Positions 32,022 to 44,230 are shown, counted from the first letter of the stretch. The stretch: DNA of 64,000 nucleotides from Branchiostoma floridae (GCF_000003815.2 NC_049982.1:259360-323359), one strand, 5' to 3'. Program-made: numbers and translations. Notes: generated by a model not told the origin, from the sequence alone.

Positions 32022-32098
32022 CAAACCTATACAGCGTCTTCCTTAAGCCCCGTTTACAAATCAAGAATTTAGCTCGGCCGAGTTGTCAGCGAGCTCTA

Positions 32099-32181
32099 AA
32101 TTACGAGGAGGCATGAACCTGATCCCTGCGAACAAATGGCAGAGTTTCTTCGTCTGTATCAGGTCATACCTCCTCGTAATT
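32099..32181. repeat. Inverted repeat ending at a gap
   Basis: AATTACGAGGAGGCATGAAC...and the complementary ...CATACCTCCTCGTAATT form a hairpin of about 25-bp arms with a 30-bp loop. The right arm ends exactly at the N run. Confidence 0.75.
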
Positions 32182-32309
32182 NNNNNNNNNNNNNNNNNNN
32201 NNNNNNNNNNNNNNNNNNNNNNNNNNNNNNNNNNNNNNNNNNNNNNNNNNNNNNNNNNNNNNNNNNNNNNNNNNNNNNNNNNNNNNNNNNNNNNNNNNNN
32301 NNNNNNNNN
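32182..32309. other. Assembly gap (128 N)
   Basis: A run of N between a hairpin and a MITE, both repetitive, which probably caused the break. Confidence 0.99.
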
Positions 32310-32326
32310 TTGTAGTTATCTCCAAG

Positions 32327-32808
32327 CAGATCCTACAATGGCATAAGATAGTACCAAACTGGCCAATGAGTATAGTTAGCCAAGAGGTGTACATTTGTCT
32401 CCAAGCAGATCCTACAATGGCATAAGATAGTACCAAACTGGCCAAGGAGTATAGTTAGCCAAGAGGTGTACATTTGCCATGTAGAATCTGGCTCCAGTCG
32501 GCTAGAACAAAGGCTATTAACATCCAATTGTTTCCCATTCAAACTGTGCTTGCAGTGTAGGTGCTAATTGCCCTCCTTTCTGTTTGGTGCTAACTTCCAA
32601 CTGGGACATGTGCTGGTCACTGACTTTATCCCAGTGTAATTCGCTCGTAAAATCATTAGCACATGGCAACAGGGTGGGGCAGCAACACCATTGTTGAATA
32701 GAAATGCTCCTCCAGATCCCCGGTAGCAAAACACACTCCTAAGACGGCTTCACTCCTCTGGCAGCTTTTGATACTGCTTATGCTACCGTAGGATCTGCTT
32801 GGAGATTA
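32327..32808. mobile_element. TCTCCAAGCAGATC-family MITE with duplicated 72-bp end
   Basis: The left terminal 72 bp occur twice in tandem (32327-32398 and 32399-32470: TCTCCAAGCAGATCCTACAA, GGCATAAGATAGTACCAAAC). The right end is CTACCGTAGGATCTGCTTGG near 32800. The interior is about 300 bp of unrelated sequence, longer than other members, so this is a composite or a capture. Confidence 0.75.
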
Positions 32809-33340
32809 TGTTAAGTAGGTCTCAACAGCAGAGGATATAGTGTTCTGGTTCTGCACATACTATTGCATTGAATAAAAGAAAATAATTGTATTATTTAATT
32901 GACATTGAATTGAGGTGGGCAGTAACATTGTACAGGGACAAAATTCTGATAACCCTTAGAGTATCCTCCATTTGAATTTGAGTCAGATGCGAAAGATTGC
33001 CAACAAAATAGTATTGGTAAAACATGAACAGGGGCGAGTTTGAACTTGAACGTTTTAACGAAGTCCTAGGTTAAGGTTGGATGTTTCTTTTGCAATATGT
33101 ACTGTCTGGACACGTGTTTGTCCAACTATAACCTCACCAACTTAGATTTCCATGGCCAGTTTCTTTGGGTCAACCAAAGGAAAGGAGTACAACTCTTTTT
33201 CTCTGTGCATTCGTTTTTTCTCATCTACATGCGACCACTGAATTGTATTTTAACAGTAAATCTCCGAGAATACAGCCGAGAATATGCTTATAATAAGTTA
33301 TTATAAGAGCATACATTGATCTTTTCCATTAACCCGCTGC

Positions 33341-33567
33341 ATGTTTTCCTGCGAAATTTTGCTTTTATGCGGTATGCTAGTGACGTCATATTTCATATCC
33401 ACCTCTACCCTTTCCGCCACGCTGCACATAGATCCCACCTGTAGGTCAAAGGTCATCTGTGACAGCACCATCTGTCAGACAATAAGCCTCACTGACACAA
33501 AACACGGCGGAGTCTTGCGTGATACAGAAACGTCACGACTCGTCTCTGCAAGGGGCGCAGGAACAAG
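33341..33567 (+). CDS. Candidate secreted-protein first exon
   Basis: ATG opens 75 codons. The first 25 or so (MFSCEILLLCGMLVTSYF, then STSTLSA) look like a signal peptide. A segment with three cysteines (CRSKVICDSTIC) and a Thr/Arg-rich stretch follow. It ends ACAAG|GTACGG, a possible donor leaving two bases. A possible partner at 43620-43722 has the matching phase, but that would mean a 10-kb intron. It contains a perfect AGGTCAAAGGTCA direct repeat (33443-33455). No family recognised; regulatory DNA with a chance ORF is an alternative. Confidence 0.25.
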
Positions 33568-33814
33568 GTACGGCGACTCTTTCTAATTGAATAATTGCAC
33601 CTAGAAAATACCATCCTTTTCTTTGACCACCACTACATTTATGTAGATTGTACCTATACATAATTATATCATGTTTATACTATAACAGTAGTGATAGATA
33701 TTGCGGCCTGATACTGAGGATGTTTTAGTGTTTAGGAATCTGCGTGGGTACAGGGTTTTTGCGGTTGAGTCAGAAATGATTAGGGTTATTGATTTTACAA
33801 ATGGGAACGGAGGA

Positions 33815-34210
33815 CCGCTGGTCCGGAGAGGGTGGTTATACGTTCGGCATGGGTGTGTTTACGTCAGGCTGTCAGTATTATGGGTTGGGCGGATGGGTCG
33901 TGGAATATTCTGAAAGGCCACAACGTTTCTATATTTGTGAATCATGTGCTATTTTTTGTTGAATATACAGTTTGGGTTGGCGTTTCGATATGTTCACACA
34001 CACTGAGAAAAGATAGATATGTGTGCTGGCCCGGAGAGGGGTGTTTACCGTCGGGCTGTTATTATTACGGGTGGGGTGGATGGATCGTGGAAGATTCTGT
34101 CAGGCCACAACGTTTTTATTTTTGTGAATTCTATTATCGTTGAGTTTACAGTCCGGGTTGGCCTTTCGTTTTGTGTATTATCATCACAAAGAAAGGGTAT
34201 GAGTGTAGGT
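33815..34210 (+). repeat. Two-copy ~200-bp tandem duplication
   Basis: Copies at about 33815-34010 and 34028-34210 share CCGGAGAGGG, GTTTACGTCAGGCTGT-like text, GGATGGGTCGTGGAAnATTCT, GGCCACAACGTTT and ACAGTNNGGGTTGGC. Overlapping short ORFs in both are not conserved in frame. Confidence 0.75.
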
Positions 34211-34305
34211 ACTGTAGCCTCTGCAACATTGTAATAGCGTTGATACGTGTTTGGATGGAGTGAGTGTGGGTTTCTGGCTACCCAAATTGCACCTCTGTAT
34301 CTTAA

Positions 34306-34412
34306 AAGATAAGGCGAAATTGCTAGGTCTGTCGCCACATCAGAGCTTGGGCAAAGCCTGACCACCGAGGTACTAGATAATAAACAGACCTGGCAATTTT
34401 GCTTGCATATCT
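34306..34412. repeat. Small imperfect inverted repeat
   Basis: AAGGCGAAATTGCTAGGTCTG pairs with CAGACCTGGCAATTTTGCTT across about 60 bp. It may be a short MITE. Confidence 0.5.
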
Positions 34413-34763
34413 AACGTTAGTTTACCTTGACCCGTTGTTTTAAGATATATATTGGTATTTAGAGATTTCAGGTCAACGACGTGGGCTTCAAATGCCAACA
34501 TTTTCAAGATATGTAAATGTGAAACTACCTTCCATCTCTAAATACCGTATTTCATATACAACAGATATACGATATACGTTATATATATCGTCATTTCTAC
34601 TCCAGTTGAGACTATTATCTATTATAAGCTCTACCCTAACGCCATAAATCTAAAAGACGGCCACGCCTTTGTGATACCTTAAGCGGACCCCAGGAGAGAA
34701 GAGCTCGCTGCATCTAACGCAGGTATTCACCAGAGAGTTATCTATGACGGCACACGAGCATTA

Positions 34764-35277
34764 GGCCACAGCAAGTAAATGTTATGGTTGAAATCGTATG
34801 CAACGTGCAAAAATAGTGAGATAGGGAAAAAAGATAACGTTAGGTACAAAAAAAGATGGCTACATTTTTAAAGATAGACACCATAGATGTTATAACAAGA
34901 AAACGGACAAAACATGGTATCACAGCCAACAAGGCATTCATTTTAGTAGTCAAGATTTGCACTGGTGCAGTAAAAGTGACACTAGTATGGTAGATCAATA
35001 TCACTTACAATGTTGGTAACTACACTCATGGATTCCATATTGGCACCGCTTTTACAACTATCCAACAAGTTTCACCTCTATAACTACAGTCATGGCTGCC
35101 TTCCTATTGTCACTTCTACAAGTATGATTATTAGGCTACAACACAACATGTTTGCCCATTTCTGTCTATCTGACCATCCCCGAAGAGGAAAAAAAATCTT
35201 GTATTTCTTTCTGAAATCATGCAGGCGAAAATTAATAAGCGCGCTGATGTCATCAATAAAATTTATTTGCTGTGTCC
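34764..35277. mobile_element. PIF/Harbinger-like MITE, copy 3
   Basis: GGCCACAGCAAGTAAATGTT start preceded by TTA, and AATAAAATTTATTTGCTGTG end. The interior matches the copies at 2930 and 26471 but is the most diverged (right end TGTGTCCTCA). Confidence 0.75.
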
Positions 35278-35953
35278 TCACGTTACGAACCGTTTTTGTC
35301 TCAACATGTGAGGCCAGCGTAGCTAACTACTGTACAGGTAATTTGGTGTAATTTACTTGCTTTGGGGAAAATTACTGTTAGCTTTACTCTTAACATGTGT
35401 AATTTTCTCTGTGTGTGTGTTTAACATGATACTTTAACATCAGGAAAATTGACGGTTCTGACGGACGTGAGAAAAATGTCAAATCGTGCTCCAACATTTT
35501 CGACTCTTTCTACTGTAATGGAGACAGTAATGGAACAATAGTCAAAATGTTGCCCCTCCCTATAATAAAACATAGCCATGCTGAATAAAAGTATGCTGTG
35601 TTTATCTTAGTGAAAACGGGGGTATGATTGTTTGTTTGTTTGTTTGTGTGTGTCTTGGAATGTGTGCACGTTTGGCCCGGTTCCAAAGTTGTTGCCAACG
35701 GAGAAGGGCCCGAGTCCAAAGAGGCAGGAAAATATTATATATTGTATTAGCGAGAAATTGAGAATTGAGCAAGAAATTCACACAAAAACTAAATAATTCA
35801 CGCAGTTTGAGGGCTTTTATATCTGTTTTGATTGAAAGTGCTGGCCGTCATAATAATAGACAGATTTATATTGTAAAACCATGCTCCAAAGCTTATCGCA
35901 AGCAGTTGTGATATGTACCGTGGTTTACCCCAAGTCTATACGTTATAGAAAGG

Positions 35954-35954
<1 letters not shown>
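35278..35954. other. Intergenic, no gene seen
   Basis: AT-rich with a short (GTTT)n tract near 35632-35652. Nothing else supported. Confidence 0.4.

Positions 35955-36046
<92 letters not shown>
35955..36046 (+). repeat. (TA)n microsatellite
   Basis: About 46 uninterrupted TA units followed by GT and GA repeats to 36085. Confidence 0.99.
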
Positions 36047-36047
<1 letters not shown>

Positions 36048-36359
36048 GTGTGTGTGTGTGCGTGTGTGTAGAGAGAGAGAGAGAGAAAGGGAGAACTGTT
36101 CTGAATACATGTCTCAACGTATTTGAAAGGGTTTTCAGTGGGAGATGAAATGTCGTTAATATTCCCATCGTATTGTGCCTTTTCCCGTCAGATGTAACCC
36201 GATATGCAGGCATGAATGGTGCCCACACATCCGTACATAGTTGATTAGCTGTGTACCGGTGCGGTGCCGCAGGTATACGAGACCAAACAATGCCTCCGAC
36301 CAGGTGTGCAGAACAGGTAGACACAGGTCAGGGCTCGAAATACTTTTTTTTCTGCATTT

Positions 36360-36745
36360 AGAAAAAAAAACTGCACTGGTGCAGGTAACATTGAAAATTA
36401 CCCGCACCAGACAAATTTTACCTGCACCACTCTGAATTTGGGAAGTATGGATCATACTAAAATTGTTGAGAAACCATAGCTATTTTTTTTCTTTTATAGT
36501 TTATAGGTAGTAACATTTAATGCAGCTAATAACACTCCACATACACCTACATCATAGGAAATTTATGTATAAAACCCAGTACATGGACCAGTGCAGATTA
36601 GGTGCAGGTAGAGACCAGAAATACCTGCACAGCTCCAGTTTTACCTGCACTAACCTGCATATGCAGGTGGTATTTGGAGCCCTGCAGGTGTAAGAGACAG
36701 GTAACCACAGGGGACCTCCCATCTCCTGCAGCTGGATGTAGGTCA
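36360..36745 (+). repeat. Cluster of TGCAGGT/ACCTGCA words
   Basis: At least ten copies of GCAGGT or ACCTGC in both orientations (near 36378, 36400, 36419, 36602, 36623, 36642, 36653, 36663, 36682, 36700), several forming CAGGTG E-box cores. AGGGCTCGAAATAC near 36329 and GTATTTGGAGCCCT near 36670 form a loose inverted frame. It may be a degenerate repeat or a bHLH/Snail-type site cluster. Confidence 0.5.
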
Positions 36746-38557
36746 CCGCCTAACGGGTCTGTGGGCAGACTGTCTCCATGTCTGATAGCCTCTACAGCAG
36801 GCAACAGGGAGCCTAACTGATGATTTCTGTTGGTTGTCGTTTTCAATATTTGGCGCTGCTATCGGAGAAGGGAGAGGGAATAAATAAAATGAAATTTCCT
36901 TATTGACTATCCAAATTAGATTCTGATTTGCATAATTAATATTCAAGGATATCAAACATCACTTAAAGTATCCTTCTGATCGATCCTTCTCGAGTCATGC
37001 TGTCCATCCACAAACAGCGCATATAAACACACGCAAACTTACTTATAAACACACGCAAACGCTACCAAATGTATAGCACACGTATTGCCTTGACGAAGGT
37101 AACAAAAAGGTAAACCGGCAATATCTGACCGCCACACAAAGCCTCCTTTCGAGACTAGGTATCTATTGCGTGCCGTGGTCACGTGGTTAACGACAATCCC
37201 GCAAATATTTTTTAGGGCACAGAAATTATAATAACGTTATGCCTTGATATGGAAAAGCCTGGAGATGTATTGAAAATGTAATTATAGGACATCCTGCGAA
37301 AGAAATCAATTGCCTCGACGCGTTACATTGTCACTAGAAAATATCATTAGAAATGAAATTACAACTATAACATTTCAGATATAGCTACGATTAGATACTA
37401 GTATAACTAGTCGATCGTATGTACCAAACGCCAAGCTTAGGTTGTTAGTTTGAAGAGCAGCCAATGATCATTATATGAGGCAAACAGAAACAGATGGCGA
37501 ACCGCAAAGTTTGGTTACAGCCGTTGTAGAATTTATATTTCCCCGATAAATGAATTAGATATGTACAGGTGGTGAGGTCGTTGACCCCAGACGTCGATAC
37601 AAATTAGATTGTAGAAAGTTATACAACATGTATTAGTTGTAGCAGCAGCGCCATGCTGTGCTATTAATGTCTCGAGTTCTTCTTAAAACAGCGTGGACAA
37701 ACAGTGGGAATATAGCTCGGCCTATCATTATTCTGCGTATACATGCAAGCTCAAAAATTTGCACATTATCGATGTACCATTCCCCCTCATAACATTGGCC
37801 GGGCTGCTGCTGAAAATGATCTGTTATATTGTGTGAATATTCAAACAAATATATAAAGGGACATTTCCCAGGACGTCTCTTGAAATCGTGATACATGCAC
37901 GTCGCTCCATCAAATCTAACAGGGTTGAAAAATAAACTCGACTCTATAAACAGGGACAGTGTGACAGGGACTTATTAGCCATTTTCCGGTCTCTAGGGAC
38001 CGTCCTGGAAAATGCGGGTTTGTTTTCGAGTATTGACTCAATCTAACAACTGCTCTTTACTCTCCACTCTCCGGAGACTCTGAGCTACACGTCATTTTTC
38101 ATTACTCACCAGATGCCCCACCCTGCCCCTCTCGTCAAGCAAAACGTATGATTTAATATCATAACCGCAATTGACGCAAGCAGGCGGTAATTACGTTGGG
38201 GTTCGCTTTCCGAGAGCGTTCTGCTCTGCCGGTTTTGATAGAGAGGCGAGCACTACACGGCTGCATTGCTTATTGACGAATCACTCTTTCTGACATTTAA
38301 TTTCCTTTCCCGAGACGAAATGCTTTGAACTGCCAATATTAACATGATGTCTGGTTTGGTGAAAGCAAACCTGAAGTGACTGTTTCCCGGTGACGATGAT
38401 ATGTACCGAGTTTACAAGTGGCGCCGACAAGACTGCTTTTAAACATGAACTGAACGAAGTAATCTTCTCAAAATCAAATTAATGACATCGTTGAAGGTAG
38501 AGCCGGTTTATTTTCCACTTCTTACGTCACAAAAAAAGAAATTATTTGGGGTATATA
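36746..38557. other. Intergenic, no gene seen
   Basis: Short ORFs only, none with a recognisable domain or splice-consistent ends. Confidence 0.4.
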
Positions 38558-38616
38558 TTTCTCTCTCTCTTTCTCTCTCTCTCACACTGTCTATTTCCGT
38601 GTGTATGTGTGTGTGT

Positions 38617-38662
<46 letters not shown>

Positions 38663-38758
38663 GTACGTGTGTGTGTGTGTGTGCGCGCGTGTGAGTGTGT
38701 GTGTGTGTATGTGTGTGTGAGTGTGTACGTGTTTGTGTGCGTGTGTGTGCGCGCGCAC
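38558..38758 (+). repeat. (CT)n then (GT)n microsatellite
   Basis: CTCTCT followed by about 150 bp of interrupted GT repeat ending in GCGCGC. Overlapping ORFs are low-complexity artefacts. Confidence 0.95.
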
Positions 38759-40079
38759 AATAATATGTTTAACAGGTGAAAGGAAATTAAACAGATCAGA
38801 CAATGCTGTGCTCTATTGACTCCACCACTTAGTAAATTCCAGATACGCTATAACTCACCGATACAACCTCAGTAAAGACGCCTCCTACACAATTTCATCA
38901 GTCTCTGATAAATTGTACCTGTGAGACAGATGGTAATTAGCCATTCTGACTTGATGTTGTACACAAGGTAATCCTCATTTGTCACTGTTTGACAGGTTTT
39001 CAGCTGCAGCGGATTACATCGACTTTGAGATTCACCATACATCTTTGCAACAGCTGGCACTGCCAGAGTTTGGTTCCACATGTCATTTCTATTTAGGTCA
39101 ATACATACTGACAAATTGTTTTGGGCTGCAATTGGTTTATTTTACACCTATGATAAACGTCTTATAAACAGAGTAGCCTCTTTTGGTTTCAGATGTCCTT
39201 TAGATATGGGCATATTGCTTTCTTTGTACATTTCGAAATATTTAGGCCCCTTTGATTTGGACATTACAGAATCATTTGTTTGTTCATTATTAATTTCCTG
39301 GATGGATTGAGTACTTCCACAGTAACGGTGTATATCACTGTGTGACCAGGCATTATATCATCTCTTTTATGCATCTTTCCAGTTTATGTAATATGGCACA
39401 GTCAGGCGATGTCAATGTAGTTGTAAAGTCGAATTATCTCCAAGAAGGCTTTCGTGTCGGGTTCTTATTTTTCTTTTGGTATGAAACCTGTCTTTTCGCT
39501 ATTTCTGTTTTGTAGAATATCCTTGTCTCATACATCACATACTGAAAACTCCAATGAGGTAACTACTTCGATGTTGACATTGTGTCGACAATGTGACCAG
39601 TCACCCCAATATGACGCCGTACTTAGCTATAGCGGTCGTATAGCAGCTCTTACAGGCCCTGAATATGAGATCCATGCATCTCTTCACAACAGCTGTTTAT
39701 GTCATGTTTCTATTGCTTTCTATTTATCTTTGTATCGGAACAGGTGCTGTGGTCATATGAGGTAGAACCATAAAGGATTCAAGTTTCAATGCTCTTTGCT
39801 TGTGACATGAACACTGTGTAGTTCTCGCTGTTTCTTGTACTATAGTCCCTTTCTGAGATCTTGTACTTTTAAGAAAGCCAATTACCTATCTAATACAGCA
39901 ATCGACGTTGGCATATGCAGCAACTACGATAACACAATATGATAGCTTCGCTACAGGCCAATAGCACTGACGTCAGGTTTCGCGATAGCAACATCTTTCA
40001 AACAGCTGGTGCTGGCACATTTTCTGTAGCCCTCAGATTATCTACGAAGTTGCACAAATAGACTTCTATACACCGACTG
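38759..40079. other. Intergenic, no gene confirmed
   Basis: AT-rich. ORFs at 39080-39310 and 39454-39765 are hydrophobic-leaning but lack any recognised domain. Confidence 0.35.
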
Positions 40080-40592
40080 AGAGCTACGACTTTCATCTTG
40101 GTTTGCGATTTAGTTCGTTCTTTGTCAGGGAAGTCTGACCTAGCGGCCCTTCTACATGCTATCTCGAAATGCTTCAAGAAAGCGCATGAAAGACGCTACC
40201 ATCATCAATTGAATCACAATCTAATACAAGATGGAATCTTACGTGCATTTGGCCAAAATCTATGTATGAAAAGATCACGTAATATCTCAACTTTCAAAAG
40301 ACTAGTGACACGGTAGCGATCCACGAACGAGTATGGAATTAACGAGCTAATGATTATTATTTGTTTTCATTATTATTATTCATTCATTTATTTATTATGC
40401 ATTTGGCATTCCCTTATTCTCTGTATTATCAATAGAAATTTTGTGTTAATATGATTATATGACCCCTCTCCTCCTCCATGCAAGCTCGACCACGAAAAGC
40501 GGCCTTGATATGAAGGCCGATGGAGTATTTATCGAGTTGAAATAAACTTAAGGCACAAACAAACAAACAAACAAACAAACAAACAAACAAAC
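40080..40592 (+). pseudogene. LINE C-terminal fragment with (CAAA)n tail
   Basis: A frame reading TFILVCDLVRSLSGKSDLA then LLHAISKCFKKAHERR resembles the ORF2 terminus of CR1-like elements (a helix, then YI..CF..R). About 290 bp of 3' UTR follows, with GTTGAAATAAACTTAAGGCA and ten CAAA units. Only the 3' end is present. Confidence 0.55.
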
Positions 40593-40831
40593 AAACGTAA
40601 ATCTTTTACTTGATTTCGACTGATTGCTTCCAGGCGCTTTTAAAACATGTCCATTTGGATGTGGCAAATCAGCATAAGACGGCCGTTTTCCAGCAACTAT
40701 TGGAGAGCTATTGGCACCGAGAAAGCACATGTATTGCATCACAACCAGAAAGCGAGCCGCACGGCAGATTCCCTAACGCTAGTTCACCTTTATCCGCGGG
40801 GTAACATTTAACCGTTTTTTAAAAATTGTAG

Positions 40832-40883
40832 AAGGTGGTTTCAAACTGCAATATTTTGAAAATATTGCAATTTGAAACCACCG
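40832..40883. repeat. Short palindrome
   Basis: GGTGGTTTCAAACTGCAATA and TTGCAATTTGAAACCACC pair almost perfectly around TTTTGAAAATA. Confidence 0.85.
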
Positions 40884-41309
40884 ATTGTCGACTTGATATC
40901 ACTTCAAGCCCTGTTTTAAAAACAACGGGTATAGGTTACCCTGCGGATAAAGCGTTACATGTGCACTGTAGTGTGTTCTTTCATGTGCATTAACGTGATC
41001 AAATAAAGGCCTGCTCTTTTGAATAGGTACATCCAGCAATTTCAATTATCTCTTGGCAAAGTAACCACGTTAATATTTCCCGGAGTGTGCTTCCTTTGTG
41101 AGACACGGTGAACATGTGATACAGATGCAACAGAGCCGAGATGAAAGGTACACGTAATAACTTTCCACTAAGGCTAAGCTATCAGTGATAACGTCATATT
41201 TTATTCATACTAGCGTCTTCTGATCCGCGATTGTACCATTGAATGTGGTAATCCTTAGGATACAGCCACCGAGGGCAGAAAATTCTTCAGGCATAAAACT
41301 ATCGTTTTT

Positions 41310-41700
41310 TTCCAGGTCAAGGCCTACCGACAACGCAATCATCATCTTACGATAGCATCATACAAAGAAGGGAGGAATACCTTTGGACAAAAATTCTATC
41401 ACTCCATTTTTAGACCAAGGCCTACCAACAACGCAATGATCATGTAAGTCGTACGATAGCCTCGCACAAAGGGGGAAGAAGTACCTTCGGACAAAAAATT
41501 CTATCATTCCACTTTTTAGACCAAGACCTACTAACCACGCAAATGATATAACGTTAGAAATCTTATAATACCATCACACACAATATAGACGGAAAAAACC
41601 TTTGGGTGTACATGTACGATTCTACCGTTTCCAGGCCAAGGCCTATCAACACGCAAAGACTATAGGCTACTTATGATAACATCACACACAATGATGGTGA
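41310..41700 (+). repeat. Degenerate ~110-bp tandem repeat (about four copies)
   Basis: Units begin (A/C)AGGNCAAGGCCTACCAACAA, contain GATAGCATCACACAAAG and end CCTTTGGACAAAAATTCTATC, at about 41312, 41413, 41520 and 41630. A small (ATCACACACAATGATG)n tract follows to 41740. Confidence 0.75.
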
Positions 41701-41740
41701 TGATCACACACAATGATGATGATGATCACACACAATGGTC

Positions 41741-43619
41741 GGAATTTTCTTTAGCAGAAAAGTTTATCATTTCTCTATCAGACCAGAAGGTATGGGTAAA
41801 AAGATCCAGGGCCACTATTTATGCATTTCCAAATAGACTCATTCTGACGTATTCGAAAGCAAGAAAATGGATCATCCGGGAGTGCATTCTGGATATCCAG
41901 AACACCACTCCTTCGCTTGCGACGTGTTCAGGAAATCCCGAAAGCGCTTCTGGGATAGAAGCGCATCCTGGATACAACAGGGTTTCATCAAATGAAGCCT
42001 CCTTGATCAGATATTGCCACTTCGGAGATTGCTGAGGGGGCGACGATAATCACCGGAGATTAACGAAGATATGGCGGGAATTACCGATGATTCCCGAGAA
42101 AGCCTCTGATATACAGTAATACTCAAGGATTATTGCAGTTCACCTTTTTTTTTCAATTTTGTCTCCAAGGATTGTGAGACGAGATCTTTACTTGTCACCA
42201 TGGTAACAAAGGATTAACAAAGATCAACGAAAGATCGGGCACGCCAGACGCCTACGCATATCACCCAGCGGAACCCTTGCCTTAATAAATGATAAAGTGT
42301 GCTTGACACTTCAGGGGTTATATTCGCAGAGTTAAATTTCCCGGCTGCATTTCCCATTTTTCGCCTAATTTATGACACTGTTTTCTTCTTTTAACTACAT
42401 GTATTGATCATAAGTGATTGTATGTAGTTGTTTTCTTCCGTTGCTTAAGCTTGTTCAACACCTCATTCCCTGATCAATAATGTTTTCATGAAGCTGGCTC
42501 TCAACAAAGAATTCGACGCCTAGATTATGGATACGTCTTGATTTGATTCTTTTGAGGTTGTGTTGGTTCTATAGCTAGGGCGTGGGGCGCCCTAGAGCGT
42601 TAAAGACGTCTTGACTATGTTTCTTAAGTCTGTCCCTTTGTCTGCACAACAAGAATGTACGGAAAATTGTCATCTTACGTTATAAATATGTATATATATA
42701 TTGCAATCAAAATATGGCACGATCAAATGTCGGCAGTCTTTCTGACACAGCTTGCTTGAAAATGAAAACGTGAAAAGAAATCAAAATTCTACAACGACCA
42801 CCCAGGAATGTGACCGTCCCTTAACTGTGCGTTATTGATTATCGGTGATTACAGTTGATTGTTCGCTTCCGTTGCCAGTTTAACACGTCAGCTAGGATCG
42901 ATATCTCCATGGTAACGGCGGCTTGAACCGGGGGAGGTGAAACTGGGGTGGGTTAATGGAATTATGTGACTTGCATACAGGATTTTATACAGCCAATCTG
43001 AACAGCAATGTCCCAGAACATATTTACGCGTATACACAGGAGCTCTGGACCAGGAACTTGCATTACTGTTGAATCTTTTTTTTTTTCTTCTTCTAATTTA
43101 TGAATATAACCGCAATTGTTTTCGTCAACTCACACTTCAACGAGGTATTGGAAAAAAAGTCATCGAGGCCTTCTCAGAAGAATGAGTTGATATGTAACGT
43201 TCTTCACCTAAATGATACTTGGCCGTTGGCGCATACTGGACTGGGCGCCTAAAAACGGGACAAATTAGAAAGACCAACAAATACATCTAAAAAGAACATG
43301 TTTAAACCACCAGAGACCGAACTGTAACCGTGGGGTCCAGTCAACTCAGTAAACTGGCCCGGACCCTTTGGGCCCCTTTAAAATTCTAATCCGACCGTAT
43401 GACATACTGTATGGGTCTTTTTGGAGCCTTTCTAGGCGTACATTCATATCTGCCATATCAACATTTTTCATCGGAGATGTCTTACAACATAACAATTTTT
43501 CACCGAGTTTTGTCCATCTTTGCACATTGACGACGTTCTTCTTTTCCCTACACATACAAACTGAGATTGGCGTTTTTACAAAGGGATCAACCCACACTGG
43601 TAACGAGTTTATTTTACAG
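41741..43619. other. Intergenic, no gene confirmed
   Basis: An ORF at 41673-42035 has no recognised domain. CCATGGTAAC words (X-box half-like) occur near 42198 and 42908. A T-run lies near 43080. Confidence 0.35.
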
Positions 43620-43722
43620 TGAGCGATCTGGGTACGAGATCAGAGTGACCTTTGACCTCAGCTCGCAAGACTCGGAAAGATCCACAGAGAAAACCGCAGT
43701 CGTGTTCCGGCGCTTTTCGTGA
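43620..43722 (+). CDS. Candidate exon with stop
   Basis: After TTTATTTTACAG the frame (needing two bases from a previous exon) reads ERSGYEIRVTFDLSSQDSER, then STEKTAVVFRRFS and a stop. The composition looks coding, and the only other open-looking signal is a GCAG|GTACGG donor just past the stop. The phase fits the exon at 33341-33567. It holds a reverse-orientation direct repeat TGACCTTTGACCT (43646-43658). No homologue recognised. Confidence 0.25.
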
Positions 43723-44037
43723 GCTGCAGGTACGGTATCTTCACCAGTGTACACAAAATGTAATCAAGGATATCTCTGGTACCACGTAGCATTTGGGGGA
43801 TACCCTGGAATTTGTTTGAGGGAAGAATTTCCATGTTTGTTGTATATCGTCATATGGGGGAGGGGGGCGCGTCTAGCTGATATCTTGGTGTGCAACGATA
43901 ACACGGGTCCCTCCCCTCTTGTCGACGCCCTGTGTATGTGAACCACATATCAATCAAATTTGTGATGATTGTGGGACTCTCTAACTTCCATTATGTCACT
44001 ATTTATTTAGTATAGCTGTTAACGAGGATGAAACCGT

Positions 44038-44230
44038 GTGTGGCCGCGTGGCGCAATCGTCAGCACGTTTGACTCAGGTCCAGAAGGTCCTGAGTTCAAA
44101 CCCCGACGTGTCACCGGTCTTGTGCCCTTGGGAAAGGCACTTTACACGACTTTCCTATATAGGCTACAAAAATCTTCAGCAAATTGAAGTTGGTAGCCTT
44201 AAAAACGGAAGAAAAAAAAAAAAAAAAGAA
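44038..44230 (+). mobile_element. tRNA-derived SINE with conserved central domain
   Basis: The head GTGGCCGCGTGGCGCAATCG contains an A-box-like TGGCGCAATCGTCAG, and the B-box-like GAGTTCAAACCCC is at 44092-44104. The body has TTGTGCCCTTGGGAAAGGCA followed by CTTTAC (44119-44145), like the conserved Nin-type domain of metazoan SINEs. It ends in an A-rich tail. The head is too degenerate at the acceptor stem to be a working tRNA gene. Confidence 0.8.

Noticed and set aside
44038-44110. A functional tRNA gene
   Set aside because: A- and B-box-like words are present, but the acceptor stem does not pair and an A-tailed SINE body follows.
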